Source of the DNA: DATAQC01 sp038238185
GTDB taxonomy: Bacteria; Actinomycetota; Acidimicrobiia; Acidimicrobiales; AC-14
Reading direction: 5' to 3'
DNA length: 64,000 nucleotides
Assembly (NCBI GenBank): GCA_038238185.1
Contig: JBBRXY010000005.1
Coordinates: 12,432-76,431, forward strand
Below, in pieces: positions 34,839 through 43,184 of the stretch; the first letter of the stretch is position 1, and every line of letters begins with the position of its first letter. The notes beneath the pieces were generated by a model, which had not been told where the DNA came from, searched no databases, and worked only from the letters and a program-made list of their open reading frames with translations. Position numbers and translations under genes: made by a program.

Positions 34839-35870
34839 CTACCCGAAGAACTCCTGGGCCACCCCGTGGTAGATGCCGGGGTCGACGGTCTTGGACTCAC
34901 CCACTGCCTCGGCCAACGGGACCAGCACGATCTCCCCGGCTTGAAGGGCCACCATGTGGCCGAAGGCCTTGTTGTGGACAGCGTCGATGGCGCCGATCCC
35001 GAACCTGGTGGCCAACACCCGGTCGAAGGCCGTGGGTGTCCCTCCCCGCTGGACGTGGCCGAGGATCGTGACACGGGTCTCGAAACCGGTGCGCTTCTCG
35101 ATCTCGCCCGCCACCACGTTGGCGATTCCACCGAGGCGCTCGTGGCCGAACTGGTCGACTTCGCCCGACTGGACGACCATCGTGCCCTCCTTGGGCTTGG
35201 CCCCCTCGGCCACGACGACCAACGATGCGAAACGGCCCCGCTTGTGACGCTGGCGCAGGCGATCGGCGACCTCGTCGATGTCGAACGCCTCCTCGGGGAT
35301 GAGGATCTCGGCCGCGCCCCCGGCGATACCCGCGTAGGTGGCGATCCATCCCGCGTCGCGGCCCATCACCTCGACCACCATCACCCGGTCGTGGGACTCG
35401 GCTGTGGTGTGCAGGCGGTCGATGGCATCGCTGGCGATCTGCACGGCGGTGTGGAAGCCGAAGGTGACCTCGGTGGCCGACAGGTCGTTGTCGATGGTCT
35501 TGGGCACACCCACCACGCTCACGCCTTCGCCGCCGAGGCGCTCGGCCACTCCCAGGGTGTCGTCGCCACCGATGGCCACGAGGGCGTCGATCCGATGTTC
35601 ACGCAGGACGGCAACCGCCCGCTCCGGACCGCTCTCGATCTTGTAGGGATTGGTCCGGGAGGTGCCGAGGATGGTGCCTCCCCGGGGAAGGATGCCCCGG
35701 CAGCGCTCGACGTCGAGGGCCTCAATATCGCCCTCGAGGACGCCCCGCCACCCGTCACGGAAACCCACCAGCTCGTCCCCGTAATGACGCTCGGCCTTGC
35801 GCACGACGGCGCGGATCACCGCGTTCAGCCCGGGGCAGTCGCCTCCACCGGTGAGGATCCCGACGCGCAT
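34839..35870 (-). CDS. 6-phosphofructokinase, probably pyrophosphate-dependent
   Basis: Glycolytic phosphofructokinase, 343 residues from ATG 35870 (7 nt after a TAGGGT -10; GTG 35879 overlaps that element). N-terminal RVGILTGGGDCPGLNAVIR and PKTIDNDLSATEVTFGFHTA are canonical. In GGDDTLG the residue at 104 is Asp, and in PKTIDND residue 124 is Lys. ATP-dependent enzymes of the E. coli type have Gly at both, while pyrophosphate-dependent enzymes have Asp and Lys. The MGRDAGWIA motif is present. Seen: residues; inferred: PPi as phosphoryl donor. Confidence 0.9.
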   Translation of the reverse strand: MRVGILTGGGDCPGLNAVIRAVVRKAERHYGDELVGFRDGWRGVLEGDIEALDVERCRGILPRGGTILGTSRTNPYKIESGPERAVAVLREHRIDALVAIGGDDTLGVAERLGGEGVSVVGVPKTIDNDLSATEVTFGFHTAVQIASDAIDRLHTTAESHDRVMVVEVMGRDAGWIATYAGIAGGAAEILIPEEAFDIDEVADRLRQRHKRGRFASLVVVAEGAKPKEGTMVVQSGEVDQFGHERLGGIANVVAGEIEKRTGFETRVTILGHVQRGGTPTAFDRVLATRFGIGAIDAVHNKAFGHMVALQAGEIVLVPLAEAVGESKTVDPGIYHGVAQEFFG

Positions 35871-35877
35871 CGCCGCC

Positions 35878-35883
35878 ACCCTA
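35878..35883 (-). promoter_or_regulatory. -10 element upstream of phosphofructokinase
   Basis: TAGGGT on the minus strand, 7 nt before ATG 35870. It suggests a leaderless transcript and decides the start codon. Confidence 0.45.
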
Positions 35884-35960
35884 CCCGTGGGCCGGACGAC
35901 TCGGACCCTGGCGGCAGGCGCTCCGGGGGAGGGAGTGCTCGCTCACCGCCAGGGCCGAGA

Positions 35961-36716
35961 TCAGGCGATCCGGCTCCCCGCGGCCTCGGCCGGGGCCAGA
36001 TTCGTGCCGCCCAGGGGGGTGCCGCCCAACCGCGACGGCAGAGCCGCTTCGTCGAGTCGCACGTCGCCTGATACCCCCCCCAGGCTGGTCAACCGATGAT
36101 CGGCGATGCGGGCGACCGCTCCGAGTTGGCGACGCTCCCGGGCCCTGAAGGGCCGGCCGCGCCGGCCGACAACCAGGGCGAGACCTCCGTCGGCGAGTCC
36201 GGCCCAAGCGACATCGTCGGGGCCGCACTCACCGGACACGGCCGCCGCCGAGGATCGGCTCCCGTCCACGAACGCGATCAACCAGGCCGGCGGGGGGGGC
36301 GCCCCCTCGCAGGCCCGCAGCAGACGCTGGTCGACATCGACGACCGCCGACCACTCGGTCTCGAAGTCGAGCCGGGCCCGGGCGACCAGCACGTCGAGCA
36401 GGAAGCCCGGCCCGGTCGCCGCCACCAGCGCCGAGGCCGTCTCCAAGGCATCGAGGCGAGGGTCGTGGAGCCGATCGGGTGCCTGGCGGACGTCTTCCAC
36501 GTCGACACCGTCGACCTGGTTGATCTCGGAGACGAGGAGGGGCACCAGGCTCTCGTCGGGAACCTGGATCACCAGCTCGTCGATGGCCTGACCACCATCG
36601 CGTTCGAGGATGTCGATACCGATCAGATCGCCCCGGACGGCACCGACCCGACTGGCCACGGCACCGAGGGCCCCGGGACGGTCGGGCAGCCACACCCGGA
36701 GGAGATAGGTCTGCAT
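35961..36716 (-). CDS. ACT-domain protein
   Basis: About 251 residues. The N-terminus (TYLLRVWLPDRPGALGAVAS, RVGAVRGDLIGIDILERDGG, AIDELVIQVPD) is a clear ACT ligand-binding domain. The rest has no recognised signature but resembles a GAF-like fold in pattern (LDVLVARARLDFETEWSAVV, GLALVVGRRGRPFRARERRQ, LGAVARIADHRL). No catalytic domain, so a regulatory role is likely. ATG 36716 is preferred to GTG 36725. Confidence 0.7.
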   Translation of the reverse strand: MQTYLLRVWLPDRPGALGAVASRVGAVRGDLIGIDILERDGGQAIDELVIQVPDESLVPLLVSEINQVDGVDVEDVRQAPDRLHDPRLDALETASALVAATGPGFLLDVLVARARLDFETEWSAVVDVDQRLLRACEGAPPPPAWLIAFVDGSRSSAAAVSGECGPDDVAWAGLADGGLALVVGRRGRPFRARERRQLGAVARIADHRLTSLGGVSGDVRLDEAALPSRLGGTPLGGTNLAPAEAAGSRIA

Positions 36717-36845
36717 TGTCCGCACGTTACGACCGCGTTGTGAACGGCCGGTTACAGACGGGCGACGATGCCGTTACCCCACAGGAGGGTGGGCTTCGTC
36801 AATCCGGCGGAGTTAGGGTCCCCGCCGGAAGGGGCGGCACCCGTC

Positions 36846-36871
36846 CCTAGGACCCGGGTGCCCGCCGCTGT
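36846..36871. repeat. 26-bp gene-end repeat, copy 2
   Basis: CCCTAGGACCCGGGTGCCC followed by GCCGCTG. The CTA in it is the TAG stop of the 137-residue gene on the minus strand. Its outer arms GGCACCCG and CGGGTGCC (36837-36863) also make a palindrome. Copy 1 is at 31519-31544. Confidence 0.7.
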
Positions 36872-37260
36872 GAGCACAGCGCGTCGTCGACGAAGAGCAG
36901 GAACTCGTCGGCATCGGCCAGTTGAGCCAGCTCCCAACGCCAGCGGGCGAGGACGGGATCGTCGTCGGCGACGACGCCGTAGGCGAAGGGGGCCCGGTAG
37001 GGCAGCCACGGCTGACTGCCGAAGAGGGCCACGAACGCCGGATGGGTGGCCCAGGCCCGGCTGACGAGCAGATCGCCAGGGCTGCACGCGCACTGGTGGG
37101 TGAACACGACCCAGCCAGTGACGCCGTTGTCGTCACGCTCGACGTCGGCGGCGACCACGAGCTCGAGCTCGAGAGCCCGCCGGCACTCCGAGCACCTGAA
37201 GACCACCTGGACCAGGTCGTGCGCCGGCCGGGGCCGCCGCTCGACACCTCGAGCGAACAT
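36847..37260 (-). CDS. Conserved hypothetical protein with CxxC (137 aa)
   Basis: Not recognised. ATG 37260 has GAGGAG 5 nt upstream. The protein begins MFARGVERRPRPAHDLVQVV and has FRCSECRRALELELVVA (one CxxC) and HQCACSPGDLL, which could make a zinc site. Then come GSQPWLPYRAPFAYGVVADD and a Trp-rich WRWELAQLADADEFLLFVDD. The last residues (CSQRRAPGS) are encoded by the 26-bp repeat and are unlikely to be conserved. Confidence 0.6.
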   Translation of the reverse strand: MFARGVERRPRPAHDLVQVVFRCSECRRALELELVVAADVERDDNGVTGWVVFTHQCACSPGDLLVSRAWATHPAFVALFGSQPWLPYRAPFAYGVVADDDPVLARWRWELAQLADADEFLLFVDDALCSQRRAPGS

Positions 37261-37476
37261 CGGTACTCCTCGTTGGAAAGACCCCCGAACGCCCTGGTGG
37301 ACGCCCTCTTCATCCCAACAGACTGCTGGGATACTCCATTGATACATCCATATCGGCACGCTTGTCCCGCGACTCAAGGGCGAGGTGAGATTACCAGGAG
37401 GAGCAGGTCGGCCAATCGGTCGGGCATGTCGTCGTCGATGATCACCGAGCGGCCCGCTGAGCAGGGTGCTGGGGGG

Positions 37477-38649
37477 CTACAGCTTGGTCAAGGCCCGGCG
37501 GAGGTTGCGCACGGCCTGGCCGATGCGCTGCTCGTTCTCGATGAGGGCGAAGCGCACGTAGCCGTCGCCGGTCGGCCCGAAGCCGATGCCCGGCGAGGTG
37601 GCGACCCTCGCCTCGCGAACGAGGAACGAGGCGAACTCGAGCGAACCCATCTCGCGGTAGGGCTCAGGGATGGGGGCCCACAAGAACATGGTGGCCCGGG
37701 GCCGCTCCACCTCCCACCCGATGCGGTTCAACCCGTCGCACAGGGCGTTGCGGCGGTTCCAGTAGATCTCGTTGACCACCTTCGGGTAGTCGGGCGCCTC
37801 ATTCATGGCCACGATGGCGGCGATCTGGATGGGCTGGAAGGTGCCGTAATCGAGATAGGACTTGATTTTGGCCAGGGCGGCGACGATCTCGGGGTTGCCG
37901 ACACAGAACCCCACCCGCCATCCGGCCATGGAGAACGACTTGGTGAGGGTGTAGAGCTCGACGGCCACATCCTTGGCTCCCGGCACCTGCAGGATCGACG
38001 GCGGCTCGTAGCCGTCGAAGGCGGTGTCGGAATAGGCGAAGTCATGGACGAGGATCACGTTGTGCTCGCGGGCGAAGGCCACGATGCGCTCCAACCAGGC
38101 CAGGTCGACGCACGTCGTCGTGGGGTTGTGGGGGAACGAGATCACGATGACGCGAGGGTGGGGCCAGGCGTTCTCCCATGCCTCGATGAGGTTGGCGAAG
38201 AAGTCCTGCCCCTCGCCGAGGGGGACCTGGCGCACGTCGGCCCCGGCGAACAGCGGGGCGTAGATGTGAATCGGGTAGGACGGCGTGGGGACCAGGGCGG
38301 TGTCGCCGGGCCCGAGGAGCACCCACATCAGATGGGACAGACCCTCCTTGGCCCCGATGGTGTTGATGACCTCGGTGTCGGGGTCGAGGTCGACACCGAA
38401 GCGGCGTTGGTAGAGGTCGCACACCGCGGCCCGGAGCTTGGGGATGCCCCGGCTCGACGAGTATCGGTGGTTGCGGGGGTTGCGGGCGGCCTCGGCCAGC
38501 TTCTCGACGGCGACGTCGGGCGAGGCGATGTCGGGGTTGCCGAAGCCCAGGTCGATGACGTCCTCACCTGCTCGCCGGGCGGCCATCTTCAACCCGTCGA
38601 TGACGGTGAAAACGTACGGGGGCAGGGCGTTGATGCGCCGAAATTCCAT
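37477..38649 (-). CDS. AlaC-like aminotransferase (class I/II PLP)
   Basis: 390-residue fold-I aminotransferase resembling glutamate-pyruvate aminotransferase AlaC. Motifs: RRINALPPYVFTVIDGLKMA, DLGFGNPDIASP, TIGAKEGLSHLM, SFPHNPTTTCVD, VHDFAYSDTAFDGY and the PLP lysine in YTLTKSFSMAGWRVGF. Start ATG 38649 has GAGAGG upstream; the much longer open frame is antisense sequence of other genes. Upstream is an LLM oxidoreductase on the same strand, 31 nt away. Confidence 0.88.
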   Translation of the reverse strand: MEFRRINALPPYVFTVIDGLKMAARRAGEDVIDLGFGNPDIASPDVAVEKLAEAARNPRNHRYSSSRGIPKLRAAVCDLYQRRFGVDLDPDTEVINTIGAKEGLSHLMWVLLGPGDTALVPTPSYPIHIYAPLFAGADVRQVPLGEGQDFFANLIEAWENAWPHPRVIVISFPHNPTTTCVDLAWLERIVAFAREHNVILVHDFAYSDTAFDGYEPPSILQVPGAKDVAVELYTLTKSFSMAGWRVGFCVGNPEIVAALAKIKSYLDYGTFQPIQIAAIVAMNEAPDYPKVVNEIYWNRRNALCDGLNRIGWEVERPRATMFLWAPIPEPYREMGSLEFASFLVREARVATSPGIGFGPTGDGYVRFALIENEQRIGQAVRNLRRALTKL

Positions 38650-38680
38650 GCGTTCCTCTCGGCCTGGCGGCGAGGCGAGG

Positions 38681-39481
38681 CTACCGGGCCGAGGCGGCCG
38701 CCTCGGCGACATTCTCGACCGCCCGAGAGTCGGACCCAACGTCGAGAGGAGCACACACGGCCCAGGACGCGCCGGTGTCGGCCAGGGCGGCGAGGTGGCG
38801 GCTGAGGTCGTCGACGGTGCCGTGGACCAGGCCGGGGCGGTCACCATGGCGGGCCAACTTCTCATCGGCCTCTTCGGCGTTGCGGCCCACGAGGACCTGG
38901 CCACCCCAACTCGTGGCAACCGACCCTCCCGTCCCTTCGCCCGCGAAGCCGTCGACCGCGACGGCGAACCCGGGGGCATCGAGGCCCCAGAGGTTCCACC
39001 CGTCGGACGTGGCCGCGGCCCGCCGCACCGCCTTCGACCGGCCGCCGACCCAGGTGGCCACGCCGGCGGCACGAAGGTCGCCGCAGCACCGCACCAGTGC
39101 GGCCACCCGGTCGTCGACCGACTCGAAACCCACGCCGTAGGCATCGTTCTCGGCCCGGTTGGCGCTGTCGCCCGTGCCCAGCGTGACCAGGAGGCGGTCC
39201 CCCACCATGGCCTGGAGCGTGACCATGGCGTTGACCAGCACGTCGTCGGGTACGACAGACACCCGGGCCACGAGCGGGCCCAGGACGAGGCGCCCGGTTT
39301 CGGCGGCCAGGGCGCCGAGCAGGACGTGGCTGTACAGGGCGGGGCGATCAGGGCGACCGAGCGGCCATAGGTGGTCGAAGACGAACACGCCGTCGAGACC
39401 GGCGCGCTCAGCCTCTTTCGCCGTGGCCAGGGCGGTCTCGGCGTCGTCACGGAACTGGGGCAGGGAGATCCCGACGCGCAT
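38681..39481 (-). CDS. LLM-class F420-dependent oxidoreductase
   Basis: Luciferase-like (TIM-barrel) protein, 266 residues. It starts RVGISLPQFRDDAETALATA and has GLDGVFVFDHLWPLG, ETGRLVLGPLVARVSVVP, DRLLVTLGTGDSANRAENDA and GWNLWGLDAPGFA. F420 use is the common pattern in actinobacteria and is inferred. Substrate unknown. Probably cotranscribed with the ROK gene 9 nt upstream. Confidence 0.82.
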   Translation of the reverse strand: MRVGISLPQFRDDAETALATAKEAERAGLDGVFVFDHLWPLGRPDRPALYSHVLLGALAAETGRLVLGPLVARVSVVPDDVLVNAMVTLQAMVGDRLLVTLGTGDSANRAENDAYGVGFESVDDRVAALVRCCGDLRAAGVATWVGGRSKAVRRAAATSDGWNLWGLDAPGFAVAVDGFAGEGTGGSVATSWGGQVLVGRNAEEADEKLARHGDRPGLVHGTVDDLSRHLAALADTGASWAVCAPLDVGSDSRAVENVAEAAASAR

Positions 39482-39490
39482 GGGTCGCGT

Positions 39491-40495
39491 CTACCCGCCG
39501 CCGGCCGCCAGCAGCGCAGCCCCTGTGGCACCGGCGCGCTCGCCGAGCTCGGCCGCGACCACCGCCACCTCCGGACGTTGGGTCGCCCCGAAGAGCAGCT
39601 CGGCGAGAGCGGCGCGGACCGGGGCGAGGAGCGCATCTCCCGCAGTGATGAGCCCGCCCCCGAGCACGAACACCTCGGGGTCGAAGACGTTGGCCAGGTT
39701 GGCCAGGCCCAGCGCCGTCCACCAGGCGAACCGGCGCATGACCTCGCCGGCCTGGGCGTCGCCACCGGCCAACGCCGCGGTGATGTGTTCGCCCCGCACG
39801 TCCTCGACCCTGCCCCCGGCCAGCTCGACCATCCGGCTCGAGCCGCTCGGGCCCTGTCCCCCGCTCAGGGGGCCGCTCGGGCCCTGTCCCCCGCTCAGGG
39901 GGCCGCTCGGGCCCTCGCTGTCTGCGACCACCTCGCGACCGAGGCGCCCGAGACCGCTCCCCGACGCGAAGCGTTCCCAACACCCGCGCTGGCCGCACGG
40001 GCACAGCGGACCATGGGGATCGACGACCATGTGGCCGATCTCGCCGGCGAAGCCATTGGCCCCCCGATGGACGCGCCCGTCGATGATGATCCCGCCGCCG
40101 ATCCCGGTGCCGAGGGTCACGAGGATGACGTGGTCGAAGCCGCGCGCTGCACCTCTCTCCCGCTCGCCCCAAGCCGCACAGGTGGCGTCGTTCTCGACCA
40201 TGACGCGCCGGCCCAGGAGCTGCTCGAGCACCGACCGCAGGTCGAGTCCGGGTTCCACCGCCAGGTTGGGTGCGACGCGGAGGACACCGCGGCGATCGAC
40301 CAGCCCGGGCGCCCCCACACAGACGGCATCGAGATCGGCCGGGCCGCCCAGTGCGTCGACCATACCCACGAGGCCGGCGACCACGGCGTCCGTCCCGCTC
40401 GGGGTCGGCATTCGGGCCTCGGCCACGATCGCACCCTCGTCGAGCACCATGCCCAGGCACTTCGTACCGCCCAGGTCGATGCCACAGACAGCCAT
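39491..40495 (-). CDS. ROK-family sugar kinase with minisatellite insertion
   Basis: 334-residue ROK kinase. Motifs: VCGIDLGGTKCLGMVL, ENDATCAAWGERERGAA, LVTLGTGIGGGIIIDG, GFAGEIGHMVVDPHG and zinc motif CPCGQRGCWERFASGSGLGR. Just after the zinc motif it contains GPSGPLSGGQ twice plus a truncated third copy, where other ROK proteins have a short variable loop. This makes it about 25 residues longer than its paralogue here. TAGTGCACTA, a 10-bp palindrome, lies in the 17-nt gap after the GH15 stop. Confidence 0.87.
   Translation of the reverse strand: MAVCGIDLGGTKCLGMVLDEGAIVAEARMPTPSGTDAVVAGLVGMVDALGGPADLDAVCVGAPGLVDRRGVLRVAPNLAVEPGLDLRSVLEQLLGRRVMVENDATCAAWGERERGAARGFDHVILVTLGTGIGGGIIIDGRVHRGANGFAGEIGHMVVDPHGPLCPCGQRGCWERFASGSGLGRLGREVVADSEGPSGPLSGGQGPSGPLSGGQGPSGSSRMVELAGGRVEDVRGEHITAALAGGDAQAGEVMRRFAWWTALGLANLANVFDPEVFVLGGGLITAGDALLAPVRAALAELLFGATQRPEVAVVAAELGERAGATGAALLAAGGG
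39842..39914. repeat. 30-bp minisatellite in ROK kinase gene
   Basis: Two perfect 30-bp units (39855-39884 and 39885-39914) preceded by a partial unit. The last 24 nt of each unit (starting CCGCTCAGGGGG) are identical to those of the zinc-ribbon minisatellite at 54254-54343, but are read in a different frame. Confidence 0.95.
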
Positions 40496-40512
40496 GCCGC
40501 CGTTCTAGTGCA

Positions 40513-42414
40513 CTAACCCGTCAGCGAGCGAGGGGTCACGAAGCGGCGGGTGTCCTGGCGGCTCTCGGCCTTGATGACGTGCATGAGGGCGTTGATGAGG
40601 GCCAGGTGGGTGAAGGCCTGGGGAAAGTTGCCCAGGTGGCGGCCCGACTTGGGGTCGATCTCCTCGGCGTAGAGCAACAGGGGGCTAGCGAACGAGAGGA
40701 GGCGTTCGCACAGCTGGTGGGCCTTCTCGTGCTCGCCGATCTCGGACAGCGCCGATGCCAACCAGAACGAGCAGATGGCGAAAGTGCCCTCCTCACCGGA
40801 GAGGCCGTCGTCGGTCTCCCCCACCCGATACCGCAGTACCAGGCCGTCGACGGTGAGCTCGTCGGCGATGGCGAGCACCGTGGCCCGGATCCGTTCGTCG
40901 TCTGGGGGCAGGAACCGCACCAGGGGCATCAAGAGGTTCGAGGCGTCGAGGGCGTCGGTGTCGTAGTGCTGCTTAAACACGCCTCGCTTGTCGACGCCGT
41001 GCTCGCAGATGTCGGCGTGGATCTCGGCCGCCACTGCCTCCCAACGATCGGCCAGATCCTGGTCGTCGTGGATGCGGGCCAAACGGGCACCGCGATCGAG
41101 GGCCACCCAGCACATGAGCTTGGACGACGTGAAATGCCGAGGTTCGCCTCGTACCTCCCAGATCCCCCGGTCGGGCTTGCGCCAGTTCTCCATGGCCGCC
41201 TCGACCTGGAGCTTGAGTAGGGGCCAGACCCGCTCGGGTAAGTAGTCACGGGACTTGGTGTGGAGATACACCGAATCGAGAACCGCCCCCCACACGTCGT
41301 GCTGTTCCTGGTCGTAGGCGCCGTTGCCGACGCGGACCGGGCGGGCCCCCTCGTAGCCGCTCAGATGGTCGAGGAGCTGCTCGTCGAGACGGCGCTCGCC
41401 GCCCACGCCGTACATGATCTGGAGGGGATGGTCGCCGTCGCACGCGTCGGCGATGAAATAGAAGAAGTCGTTGGCCTCGGCGTCAAAGCCCAGGGTGTAG
41501 AGCCCCCAGAGGGCAAAGGTGGAGTCGCGGATCCAGCTGTAGCGGTAATCCCAGTTGCGCTCGCCGCCCGGCGTCTCGGGAAGCGAGGTCGTGGCCGCGG
41601 CCAAGAGGGCTCCGGTGGGCGAATAGGTGAGGCCCTTGAGGGTGAGGGCGCTGCGCTGGAGGTAGGTCCGCCACGGGTGGTCGGGGAACTCGCCGTGGTT
41701 CAGCCACTGCCGCCAGTACTCGGCTGTCCGCCAACTGCGTTCGTAGGCGTCGTCCCAGGTGAGGGGCGGGTCCTGCTCGCCCCAGGCCAGGGCGACGAAG
41801 ACGTTGTCGCCCTCGCGCATCTGCGTGCGGGCGTGAGCACCCCGCCCCTCGAACCCGAGGCGGAGGTTGGTGGTGAGACGCAGGGTGAGCTCGTTGCCTT
41901 CCACGCTGACCACGGCGTCGCTGTAGCCGTCGCCCTGGTACGACCACTCGCCCGAGCGTTGCCCGTAATCGAACACCGGCTCGCACGAGAGGTTGACCTC
42001 TGCCGTCCCGCTGACGCAGCGGACGGTGCGCAACAGGATGTGCTCGGCCTCGAAGTCGGTGGGCGAACGTTGGTAGTTGTGGGACCGATGGGAGTCGTGG
42101 TACCACGGCCGCATGCAGAGGAGGTCACGGGTGATGAGCCAGCCCGTGGGCAGCTGCCAGGTGGTCTCGATCACGAGGGTGCCGGGGAGATAGCGCCGCC
42201 CCGCCGGCACGGCCGCATCGGTGGGCGCGAGGCGGAAGCCGCCGGCCGAGCGGTCGAGCATCGCCCCGAAGACGCTCGGGCTGTCGGGACGGGGAATGCA
42301 GAGCCATTCGACGTTGCCGCTGGGGGCGATCAACGTGGTCGTCTCGCAGTCGGACAGGAACCCGTAGGAGGCGATCGGGGGGAAAGGACTGCGTCCCGGG
42401 GAACCCTCGGTCAT
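40513..42414 (-). CDS. Glycoside hydrolase family 15 protein (trehalase/glucoamylase-like)
   Basis: 633-residue cytosolic GH15 protein. The N-terminal beta-domain starts ASYGFLSDCETTTLIAPSGN and VEWLCIPRPDSPSVFGAMLD. The (alpha/alpha)6 barrel carries ERNWDYRYSWIRDSTFALWG, YGVGGERRLDEQLLDHLSGY and the general-acid region SGEEGTFAICSFWLASAL. Mycobacterial members of this subgroup act as trehalases, but glucoamylase-type activity cannot be excluded. ATG 42414 follows a TACGAT -10 by 7 nt; GTG 42438 is the alternative. No signal peptide. Confidence 0.88.
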   Translation of the reverse strand: MTEGSPGRSPFPPIASYGFLSDCETTTLIAPSGNVEWLCIPRPDSPSVFGAMLDRSAGGFRLAPTDAAVPAGRRYLPGTLVIETTWQLPTGWLITRDLLCMRPWYHDSHRSHNYQRSPTDFEAEHILLRTVRCVSGTAEVNLSCEPVFDYGQRSGEWSYQGDGYSDAVVSVEGNELTLRLTTNLRLGFEGRGAHARTQMREGDNVFVALAWGEQDPPLTWDDAYERSWRTAEYWRQWLNHGEFPDHPWRTYLQRSALTLKGLTYSPTGALLAAATTSLPETPGGERNWDYRYSWIRDSTFALWGLYTLGFDAEANDFFYFIADACDGDHPLQIMYGVGGERRLDEQLLDHLSGYEGARPVRVGNGAYDQEQHDVWGAVLDSVYLHTKSRDYLPERVWPLLKLQVEAAMENWRKPDRGIWEVRGEPRHFTSSKLMCWVALDRGARLARIHDDQDLADRWEAVAAEIHADICEHGVDKRGVFKQHYDTDALDASNLLMPLVRFLPPDDERIRATVLAIADELTVDGLVLRYRVGETDDGLSGEEGTFAICSFWLASALSEIGEHEKAHQLCERLLSFASPLLLYAEEIDPKSGRHLGNFPQAFTHLALINALMHVIKAESRQDTRRFVTPRSLTG

Positions 42415-42421
42415 GGGAACG

Positions 42422-42427
42422 ATCGTA
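42422..42427 (-). promoter_or_regulatory. -10 element upstream of GH15 gene
   Basis: TACGAT on the minus strand, 7 nt before ATG 42414, so the GH15 gene may have its own leaderless transcript although the upstream gene ends only 37 nt away. Confidence 0.4.
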
Positions 42428-42451
42428 GTGAGCGGCACCCGGCGCGCGAGG

Positions 42452-43012
42452 TCAGCGGGTGACGCGGATGTCGACCTCGCGCTCGACGAAGGACCACTCC
42501 TCGGTGGCCCGCAGGCGGACGACCAGCTCGTCGAAGGCCTCCCCGTCGGCCGGGGCGTACTCGAACCAGGTCAGGAAGTCGAAGGGCTCGCGCAGCTCGT
42601 GGGCATGGTGCAGGCGCCTGGCCACCGCCGGGAGGTACTCCAGCCCGACGGCGATGTGGTGCGACTGCTCCTCGATCACTGCCCGGCGCTCGTCGTGGGA
42701 CATGGCCCACCAGGCCGGTGACTTCCGAACGGCGATCAGCGCCGCGCAACGCGCCTCGGGGCGGCCCAGGGGCGCCTGCTTGGCCGCCAGCGCGCCCTCC
42801 TCGGCCTCGTTGGCGTACACGGCGGGAAGCACCATCCCCCGAAGCGCCCACCGGCCTTTCGGCTCGTCGATGCCTTCACCCTCGACAACGGCGAGACGGG
42901 CGGCGGGAGGCAGCGACTCACCCTTGGGGGCGAGGATTCCGTCGATCCGCCACTGCCCCTCTGGTCCGGCGACGAAAGCGACGATGCTGGTATCGGGAGA
43001 CTGTTCGGCCAT
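42452..43012 (-). CDS. Chlorite-dismutase-like heme-fold protein
   Basis: 186-residue protein of the chlorite dismutase-like superfamily. The C-terminal half gives the call: MSHDERRAVIEEQSHHIAVG, LEYLPAVARRLHHAHELREP, FDFLTWFEYAPADGEAFDEL and TEEWSFVEREVDIRV. The short length matches the compact class of Cld rather than the coproheme decarboxylase HemQ. A His pair (HHAH) and a following Arg (ELREPFDF) are candidate proximal ligand and distal residue. Chlorite turnover is not demonstrated. Palindrome copy B lies 80 nt upstream of the start. Confidence 0.75.
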   Translation of the reverse strand: MAEQSPDTSIVAFVAGPEGQWRIDGILAPKGESLPPAARLAVVEGEGIDEPKGRWALRGMVLPAVYANEAEEGALAAKQAPLGRPEARCAALIAVRKSPAWWAMSHDERRAVIEEQSHHIAVGLEYLPAVARRLHHAHELREPFDFLTWFEYAPADGEAFDELVVRLRATEEWSFVEREVDIRVTR

Positions 43013-43092
43013 GGCCCATTGTGCCCCGGCGGGCCGGTGACCCCCGCCCCGACGTCCGTCCCTGGCGCGCTGAACACCCCCTGGCGTCGATC

Positions 43093-43184
43093 AGGGTCCA
43101 GAAGATGACTACCTGTGCATTGTGATGGACAAGATCCGTGGTAGGTAGCTCACGAAATGCACAGGTAGTCATCTGTCTGACCCT
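43093..43184. repeat. 92-bp palindromic element, copy B
   Basis: Arms 43093-43121 and 43156-43184 (29 nt each) pair apart from a 4-nt internal mismatch, with a 34-nt loop. The inner stem is CTACCTGTGCATT with AATGCACAGGTAG. Relative to copy A one G-C pair has become C-G, so pairing is kept. The loop contains GGTAGGT, in the opposite orientation to copy A. The arm starts on the last base of the upstream gene's TGA stop, as in copy A. Confidence 0.92.

Noticed and set aside
37383..37458. 23-codon minus-strand frame (VIIDDDMPDRLADLLLLVIS) between alaC-like and 137-aa genes
   Set aside because: Too short and without upstream coding continuity; could be a gene remnant but cannot be supported.
42452..43012. 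HemQ (coproheme decarboxylase) for the Cld-like protein
   Set aside because: Too short and lacks the N-terminal domain of actinobacterial HemQ; no heme-synthesis neighbours.
42918..43172. Short open frames crossing the palindromic elements (also at 10663-11070)
   Set aside because: They are read through inverted-repeat arms and run into neighbouring genes; similar peptides in both copies follow from DNA similarity, not protein conservation.
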